A stretch of DNA of 6,696 nt from Fibrobacteres bacterium CG2_30_45_31 (GTDB lineage Bacteria; Fibrobacterota; Fibrobacteria; Fibrobacterales; Fibrobacteraceae), in NCBI GenBank assembly GCA_001873075.1, contig MNYL01000220.1:1-6696 (forward strand), read 5' to 3'. This document shows, in pieces, positions 1-4,431 of the stretch (position 1 is its first letter; every line of letters begins with the position of its first letter). The position numbers were made by a program, and so were the translations under genes. The notes below the pieces were generated by a model that worked only from the letters and a program-made list of their open reading frames with translations, made no database searches and was not told the origin of the DNA.

Positions 1-1
1 A

Positions 2-30
2 CTCGCCATTAAAGCGAGCTTTCTTTTATC
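2..30 (+). terminator. Possible rho-independent terminator at left edge
   Basis: A 5-bp perfect stem (CTCGC at 2-6 paired with GCGAG at 14-18) with a 7-nt loop is followed on the plus strand by a T-rich run (CTTTCTTTTATC, 19-30). This could terminate a plus-strand gene ending to the left of the window. It would then lie just beyond the stop codon of the minus-strand gene at 39-1025, and may serve it as well. The stem is short, and the window edge cuts off any extension, so this is tentative. Confidence 0.3.
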
Positions 31-38
31 CGCATAAA

Positions 39-1025
39 CTAACGGTCAATAATGATTTTCTGCCAACCGCTCTTAGGTACCGAGACAATATAGAGACCCG
101 GTTTCACAGCCTCTGAAGCATTCACAACAGATCCTTTCAAACTCCGCATTTGAGGAACTTCTCCTTGCGGTCCGCGAACCAAGTAGCCACCAGTTGTGGG
201 CGTAATTTTATAGCGTAACAAGTAGTGGGATTGGGGAACCTTGGCTATAGCTGTCGGCTGATCCTTAATAATAAGCTTTTCATCGGAAAGCATAATGCGG
301 AGCATCTGTACCTTCACTAACTTCCCTGAAGGAATATTGGACGTTACCGATGCAAACACAGTAGCAGAGTCCAAAGCGACTGAACTCGCAATACGATAGC
401 TTATTTTAGTCGTCGTAGATGTCCCCACCACAGTGACTGTCGTATCATAATAAATGGAGTACCCATGCCAAGTAATCGCATGCACATCAAATGTGTGGGA
501 GAGCATCAGTTCATTGGCATCAAAGCTATCATCTGTAGGCCAAGCACCCTGTGTAAACGCAAGCCAATTGTAGGTGTTGGAACTATTGTAATCCCCTAAG
601 GCAACATCTCGAATATCGTAAAGCCGCGTATTCACATTCAAAGAGTCTTCGACCCAAGCATTCGAACTATAATCGGCCCAAGTGTATTGATTTTCAGAGA
701 CTAGACATTGAGCAGCCACAGCCACAGGAACAGAATAAGGAGAATTCTTCTTGATCGGCAGAACACTCCGCAGATCTCGGTGAATCGTGGTCGTGACTAA
801 AGCACTCCCCGAAGCCGAGAGCAAGCCTTCCCACACCGATTCTCGAATCGTATCTAAACGAAGCTGAATGGTTCTTGAAACGGCATCACTATGGAGTTTA
901 AGCGTATCGCATATATTGCCAATATAAACAGAAGAGGAAGATTCCACTGCCGATGAGGAATTTTCGTCTGCAAACAGAGCAGAACTCATAAGGACAAAAG
1001 CAAAAAACAAGGATGGCAACCGCAT
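39..1025 (-). CDS. Exported protein of unknown function, Ser-rich linker, sorting-tail-like C-terminus
   Basis: I do not recognise the family of this 328-residue protein. Residues 1-19 are a typical Sec signal peptide: MR, then a hydrophobic core, then SSALFA, with likely cleavage before Asp20. There is no lipobox cysteine, so it is not an evident lipoprotein. Residues 23-32 are rich in serine (SSSAVESSSS), like the low-complexity linkers common after signal peptides in Fibrobacter secreted proteins. The body (about 40-260) is Thr/Ser/Val-rich with alternating hydrophobic residues that suggest beta structure, and it has only two cysteines (Cys39, Cys107). The last 60 or so residues (GGYLVRG, then LKPGLYIVSV-like VKPGLYIVSVPKSG and KIIIDR) resemble the short beta-rich C-terminal tails of T9SS-type or FCB-group secreted proteins. 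That points to periplasmic, surface or secreted location by inference. The ATG start is supported by the signal peptide and by an AGGAGGT Shine-Dalgarno. It ends in TAG and is divergent from the CDF gene. Confidence 0.85.
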   Translation of the reverse strand: MRLPSLFFAFVLMSSALFADENSSSAVESSSSVYIGNICDTLKLHSDAVSRTIQLRLDTIRESVWEGLLSASGSALVTTTIHRDLRSVLPIKKNSPYSVPVAVAAQCLVSENQYTWADYSSNAWVEDSLNVNTRLYDIRDVALGDYNSSNTYNWLAFTQGAWPTDDSFDANELMLSHTFDVHAITWHGYSIYYDTTVTVVGTSTTTKISYRIASSVALDSATVFASVTSNIPSGKLVKVQMLRIMLSDEKLIIKDQPTAIAKVPQSHYLLRYKITPTTGGYLVRGPQGEVPQMRSLKGSVVNASEAVKPGLYIVSVPKSGWQKIIIDR

Positions 1026-1127
1026 AGAACCTCCTAAATAAGACGACCTCTCGAAAGATAATTTTTAAAAAACGCAACCGTTAGCCTTATTGCGAAACAC
1101 ATCACGTTATGTTACATTCATAGGGAT
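1026..1127. promoter_or_regulatory. Divergent intergenic region between exported protein and CDF gene
   Basis: This 102-bp gap must hold the promoters of both divergent genes. On the plus strand TTGCGA (1090-1095) and TTACAT (1112-1117) are separated by 16 bp and are a possible -35/-10 pair for the CDF gene, although this -10 lies only about 10 bp from the ATG, so the leader would be very short. On the minus strand an A/T-rich block (1055-1070) is a possible -10 region without a convincing -35. CGCAA (1073-1077) and TTGCG (1090-1094) form a small inverted repeat. All of these are weak matches read by eye. Confidence 0.3.
1029..1035 (-). promoter_or_regulatory. Strong Shine-Dalgarno of the exported-protein gene
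   Basis: Read on the minus strand this is AGGAGGT, ending three bases before the ATG at 1023-1025. It is the best ribosome-binding site in the window and fixes the start of the exported protein. Confidence 0.8.
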
Positions 1128-2102
1128 ATGCTAAAAGCCACAAGCAAAAAGTCACGACACTTATCACGTCTCGTTGTCAAAAGCAAAGACCCGACTCGTT
1201 TTAAAACGATGGAAGTAAATACCCTTCAAATAGGGATATGGATCAATATTTTTATGGGCATTTGTGGCTGGATCGGCTATTATTTCGCCGATTCTTATGC
1301 TCTTGCCCTAGATGGCAATTTTAGTTTCATTTCTGCATTGAGCTTTTTTGTCGCCATGCGCATCACCCGCCAAAAGGATTTCATCAGCGAAAAATATCCG
1401 CTCGGATTTTATAGTGTTGAAAATATTTATGCTTTTTTACAGGGAATATTGTTGATAGGAATAACCGTCTATGCCATTCTCCAAGGAGCCGCGAATATTG
1501 TTGCCTACAGTAAGGGAGAACTCCCGGAAACGCTTAAAATTCTTCCTCTGATGATCTACACCGTAACCATGATTTTTGCCTGTATAGCCACATGGTTTTT
1601 CTACAAACGTCGATTTGAAAAAACGGAAAAACAAAGTCCTATTCTAAAAGCCGAAACAGTCGCCGCGTTTATGGATATGCTTGTCACCTGTGGAACAGGA
1701 GTTGCTCTCGTCGCGGTGGCGATGGTTCCCCCCTCGTCCTCTTTTCATTTTCTCAACTACATTGGAGACTCTATTATAGTGATTATCATTTCACTATTCT
1801 TACTCCGTGCGCCTATTCAAATCGTCAGCAATTCTTTTTTCTCTCTTATTGGGCGCACCATACAAATACCCCAGTTGAGACACCGTGTAGAAAATATCAT
1901 TGTGACTTCCTTAGATCCCATTTTCAAACTGGAAAAATTTCACATTTTCCATATGGGGAGTTGTTACGAGATTGAAGTGACAATTCGCCCTGTAGACGAT
2001 GCACTGATGAATCTCCCTCTGTTTCGTATGTGTCGCCAACTTATGGAAACGAGACTCAAGGTGTTATTCCCCAGTCTCGTTCTTGAAGTCATCATTGATT
2101 AA
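1128..2102 (+). CDS. Cation diffusion facilitator (CDF) family membrane protein, atypical metal sites
   Basis: This 324-residue protein has the CDF layout: a basic cytoplasmic N-terminus (1-27), six hydrophobic segments (about 34-54, 57-78, 100-122, 138-158, 177-200, 210-228) and a cytoplasmic C-terminal domain (about 240-324) of the alpha/beta ferredoxin-like type. Family signatures are the TM2 start (Ser56, Ala58, Leu59, Asp62, Gly63), the post-TM2 motif YPLGFYSVE (90-98), the TM5 Glu176/Asp183 and TM6 Asp214. Known CDFs export Zn, Fe, Mn, Co or similar divalent cations from the cytoplasm by proton antiport. Here the usual TM2 HxxxD/DxxxD ligand positions appear to be Phe65 and Ser69, and the TM5 His position appears to be Ala179. 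It may therefore belong to a divergent 'DG-F-S' subgroup, and substrate or even transport activity cannot be assigned. The ATG at 1128 has only AGGGA one base upstream, which is too close to be ideal. Met28 (ATG at 1209) is an alternative start just before the conserved core. Confidence 0.85.
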   Translation: MLKATSKKSRHLSRLVVKSKDPTRFKTMEVNTLQIGIWINIFMGICGWIGYYFADSYALALDGNFSFISALSFFVAMRITRQKDFISEKYPLGFYSVENIYAFLQGILLIGITVYAILQGAANIVAYSKGELPETLKILPLMIYTVTMIFACIATWFFYKRRFEKTEKQSPILKAETVAAFMDMLVTCGTGVALVAVAMVPPSSSFHFLNYIGDSIIVIIISLFLLRAPIQIVSNSFFSLIGRTIQIPQLRHRVENIIVTSLDPIFKLEKFHIFHMGSCYEIEVTIRPVDDALMNLPLFRMCRQLMETRLKVLFPSLVLEVIID

Positions 2103-2198
2103 ACACAACACACAGACTCACTATTCCTATTAGCCAATATCACGAATTTTTATTCTGCGATTACTGAGTCTCAAATAGTTTTAAACGCCCTTATTTCT
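2103..2198. other. Convergent intergenic gap between CDF and transketolase genes
   Basis: This 96-bp A/T-rich gap lies between the two stop codons. It holds a 7-bp perfect inverted repeat (AGACTCA at 2114-2120, TGAGTCT at 2165-2171) with a 44-nt spacer, plus the left arm of the hairpin at the transketolase stop. I see no small gene in it and no strong T-tailed terminator for the CDF gene. Confidence 0.4.
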
Positions 2199-2207
2199 TT
2201 AGGCGTT
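2184..2207 (-). terminator. Hairpin overlapping the transketolase stop codon, possible terminator
   Basis: AACGCC (2184-2189) and GGCGTT (2202-2207) form a perfect 6-bp stem around a 12-nt loop that contains the transketolase TAA (2199-2201). On the minus strand the stem is followed by only a short T run (GTTTAAAAC), so as an intrinsic terminator it is weak. It sits in the convergent gap and could slow read-through from either side. Confidence 0.3.
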
Positions 2208-4283
2208 CGCTATTTTAAAATCAGCAACGTTCTTTTGAAACTCTTCCAGATACTTTTTAGATTCCGCAACAACCGCTTCTGGAACATAGCCGAATTTCTT
2301 TTCTAATACCCCAGCCGGAGCAGAAGCACCAAAACGTTCGAGACCGATCGTCTTTCCGAAACCACCCACAATACGCTGAAAAAATAACGGAAGACCACTA
2401 GAGAGAGCAAGAACGGGAGTCCAAGGAACCAAAATAGAATCTTGGTAAGCCTTTGGCTGCAAACGGAAAAGACGTGGACTAATCATAGAAACCACACGAA
2501 CCGCAAGTCCTTCGCCACGGAGCTTTTCTGCCGCCTCCTGTTCTAAAAGCACATCAGAGCCGTTTGCCACAAGCGTAAGATTTGGAGCCTTATCAGAAGT
2601 GGTATTATCGCTCACAATGTAAGCTCCCTTACGACATTCAGAAGCCGCCTCATATCTGGTTTTTCCTTGAGAAACAGGCAAAGCTCCCACCGCTTGACGC
2701 GTCAATATCAAAGCCGTCGGACTATGTTTATTTTCAAAAGCCATTTCCCAAGCGACAGTGGTTTCTGCAGCGTCTGCGGGGCGGAGCACCAACATTTCAG
2801 CTTGACCATTCTCTTTGGTAAGTTCTTCCAACAAACGAATTTGGGTTTCATGTTCAATCGGCTGATGCGTGGGGCCATCTTCGCCTACGCGGAAACTATC
2901 ATGTGTGAACACATATTTCACAGGAAGCCCCTGCAAAGCAGCCATACGGATCACCGGTTTCATAAAATCACTAAAGACAAAGAACGTCGCACAAATCGGA
3001 TAAAGCCCGCCATGCAAAGCAATGCCGCAAGCAATGGCACCCATGGTAAGTTCAGCGACACCCACCTGAACAAAAGCACCCTTAAAATCATGCGGGCGCA
3101 TAATGGTTGTCTTATTTAAGAATGATTGTGTGTTGTCACTATTAGAAAGGTCTGCGGAACTACAAATGATGTTCTTATAATTCTCTGCAAGGTAACCCAA
3201 AACGGTACCCGAGTTGACGCGAGTCGCAACACCCTCTTTTTGAACCAAATTTTTGAGATCTAAAGTAATCCCATTTCCGGTAAGCCAAGACACCAGCATC
3301 AGAGCCTTTTCAGGGTTAGCGGCATCCCAAACGGATTTTTCCTTTTTCCATTCTTTAACAATCTTTCGAAGTTCTTCTTTACGAATTTCAAACGCAGCCT
3401 TTACTTCTGGAAAAACTTGGAAAGGCTTTTCAGAATCTCCACCCAAACGGCGAATGGTTTCTTCTGTAGAAGCCCCAGCGGCATTGAGTGGCTGACCATG
3501 CGTACAAACTTCACCTTCAAAAGACTTTCCCTCTGCACTAACAGCACTCTTCGCCATAGTCGTGTGCCCAATAATCATCGTCGGACGTTCAGTCTCAGTC
3601 CAAGCAGTCTGAAAAGCCTTACGTAGAGCGGAAATATCATTTCCATCCACATCCACTACACGAAAGCCCCACGATTCATACTGTTTCACAAGATCCTGAT
3701 CCATCACATCTTCTGTCCGGCAGGAAAGCTGTACCTGATTTGCATCATAGAAGAATATGAGGTTGGAGAGTTTCAAATGACCCGCGACGCGCCCCACTCC
3801 GTAGGCAATTTCTTCTTGAATGCCTCCATCAGAAACAAGAACCACCGTTTTGTGTTCAAGAATATCGCCAAAACGCTCCACCATAAAACGTTCGCCAATC
3901 GCTGAACCCAGAGCCATCCCTTGACCTAAGCCCAAAGGACCGGAAGAATTCTCAATGCCTTCCATAACACACACTTCAGGGTGCCCCGGAGTGCGACTTC
4001 CTAACTGACGGAAATTCGCAATATCCTCTAAAGACAAGCGATTCGTTAAAACCAATTCAGAATAAAGCAACGGGGACATGTGGCCTGGATCCATAAAGAA
4101 ACGGTCACGACCTTCCCACTTTGGGTTCTCTGGATCAAAGCGAAGAAATTCACCAAACAAAAGAGTAACGGCATCTGCGGCACCCATAGCTCCACCCGGA
4201 TGTCCCGACTTCGCCTTCTGCACCATGGCGGCGGAAAGAATTCGGACATTATCTGCAGCTTTTTTAATTAATGAATCTTGCAA
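2199..4283 (-). CDS. tkt: Transketolase (EC 2.2.1.1)
   Basis: Transketolase is a cytoplasmic thiamine-diphosphate enzyme that moves two-carbon ketol units between sugar phosphates in the non-oxidative pentose phosphate pathway. At 694 residues it is a full-length three-domain enzyme. The N-terminal ThDP domain (about 5-285) has KSGHPG with His28, GH at 67-68, TPGHPE with His101, GPLGLGQG (115-122), SDGG with Asp152, YDAN with Asn182, and His263. The pyrimidine-binding domain (about 350-530) has Arg355, Ser382, catalytic Glu411 in VGVAELTMG, HDSFRVGEDGPTHQP with His461, Asp469 and His473, and Arg529 in LTRQ. The C-terminal domain is about 565-680. Every residue I compared with the E. coli ThDP and substrate ligands is present, so it should be active. 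SDGGIQEE in place of GDGCMMEG, and EVCTHGQPL before LGGD, mark the Bacteroidota-like subtype. The start is a TTG at 4281-4283 with a Shine-Dalgarno. The next Met (20) would lose conserved sequence. It is monocistronic by context. Confidence 0.97.
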   Translation of the reverse strand: MQDSLIKKAADNVRILSAAMVQKAKSGHPGGAMGAADAVTLLFGEFLRFDPENPKWEGRDRFFMDPGHMSPLLYSELVLTNRLSLEDIANFRQLGSRTPGHPEVCVMEGIENSSGPLGLGQGMALGSAIGERFMVERFGDILEHKTVVLVSDGGIQEEIAYGVGRVAGHLKLSNLIFFYDANQVQLSCRTEDVMDQDLVKQYESWGFRVVDVDGNDISALRKAFQTAWTETERPTMIIGHTTMAKSAVSAEGKSFEGEVCTHGQPLNAAGASTEETIRRLGGDSEKPFQVFPEVKAAFEIRKEELRKIVKEWKKEKSVWDAANPEKALMLVSWLTGNGITLDLKNLVQKEGVATRVNSGTVLGYLAENYKNIICSSADLSNSDNTQSFLNKTTIMRPHDFKGAFVQVGVAELTMGAIACGIALHGGLYPICATFFVFSDFMKPVIRMAALQGLPVKYVFTHDSFRVGEDGPTHQPIEHETQIRLLEELTKENGQAEMLVLRPADAAETTVAWEMAFENKHSPTALILTRQAVGALPVSQGKTRYEAASECRKGAYIVSDNTTSDKAPNLTLVANGSDVLLEQEAAEKLRGEGLAVRVVSMISPRLFRLQPKAYQDSILVPWTPVLALSSGLPLFFQRIVGGFGKTIGLERFGASAPAGVLEKKFGYVPEAVVAESKKYLEEFQKNVADFKIANA

Positions 4284-4294
4284 GAGAAGCCTCT
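4281..4294 (-). promoter_or_regulatory. TTG start and Shine-Dalgarno of transketolase
   Basis: On the minus strand AGAGG (4290-4294) lies six bases upstream of TTG (4281-4283). The first residues encoded from this TTG, QDSLIKKAADNVR, give the usual length of N-terminal lead before the KSGHPG motif. No in-frame ATG exists before codon 20, so TTG is the likely initiator. Confidence 0.7.
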
Positions 4295-4328
4295 AAAAGT
4301 TGTGTTTTAGTTATGATTTTGCGGCCCA

Positions 4329-4357
4329 AATGTAGATTTTCTTATCAAATTACTCAA
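4329..4357 (-). promoter_or_regulatory. Probable sigma-70-type promoter of transketolase
   Basis: Read on the minus strand, a -35 box TTGAGT (4352-4357) and a -10 box TACATT (4329-4334) are separated by exactly 17 bp. Each matches consensus at four of six bases. Transcription would begin about 4320-4323, giving a leader of roughly 40 nt that contains the Shine-Dalgarno. The match was found by eye and is unconfirmed. Confidence 0.45.
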
Positions 4358-4377
4358 GTTTCATTTGGGAAAAATCC

Positions 4378-4383
4378 TATATT
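4378..4383 (+). promoter_or_regulatory. Possible -10 box for the glycosyltransferase gene
   Basis: TATATT matches the -10 consensus at five of six bases and lies about 45 bp upstream of the ATG at 4429. No good -35 box is visible 16-18 bp upstream. It sits inside a GGGAA-N10-TTCCC inverted repeat (4367-4386), which might be an operator or chance. Confidence 0.3.
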
Positions 4384-4416
4384 CCCGCTGGTTTGTGGGG
4401 GTTAGTTTTCTTTTTT

Positions 4417-4431
4417 GGGAACAGGAACATG
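4417..4431 (+). promoter_or_regulatory. Start site of the glycosyltransferase: purine-rich leader before ATG
   Basis: GGGA (4417-4420) lies eight bases before the ATG (4429-4431), and AGGAA (4423-4427) lies only one base before it. The first is the better-spaced Shine-Dalgarno. The reading frame stays open upstream of the ATG, so the start is chosen by this site and by the N-terminal sequence, which is a short basic stretch followed by a membrane segment. Confidence 0.5.

Noticed and set aside
1120..1240. Exact 11-base direct repeat ATAGGGATATG at 1120-1130 and 1230-1240
   Set aside because: The second copy is coding sequence in a different frame (Ile-Gly-Ile-Trp) and there are only two copies. 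It is most likely chance.
2582..3626. Several plus-strand open frames inside the transketolase gene
   Set aside because: They lie opposite a fully conserved transketolase coding sequence and their translations show no domain, signal or family resemblance, so they are antisense shadows.
2199..4283. Transketolase as a split or 1-deoxyxylulose-5-phosphate synthase-like enzyme
   Set aside because: It is a single full-length chain, and the HDSFRVGEDGPTHQP region with His461, together with His28, His263 and Arg529, follows transketolase, not DXS.
4046..4296. Short open frames overlapping the transketolase N-terminus on both strands
   Set aside because: They overlap the conserved His28/His68 region in other frames and have no supporting start signal or recognisable protein.
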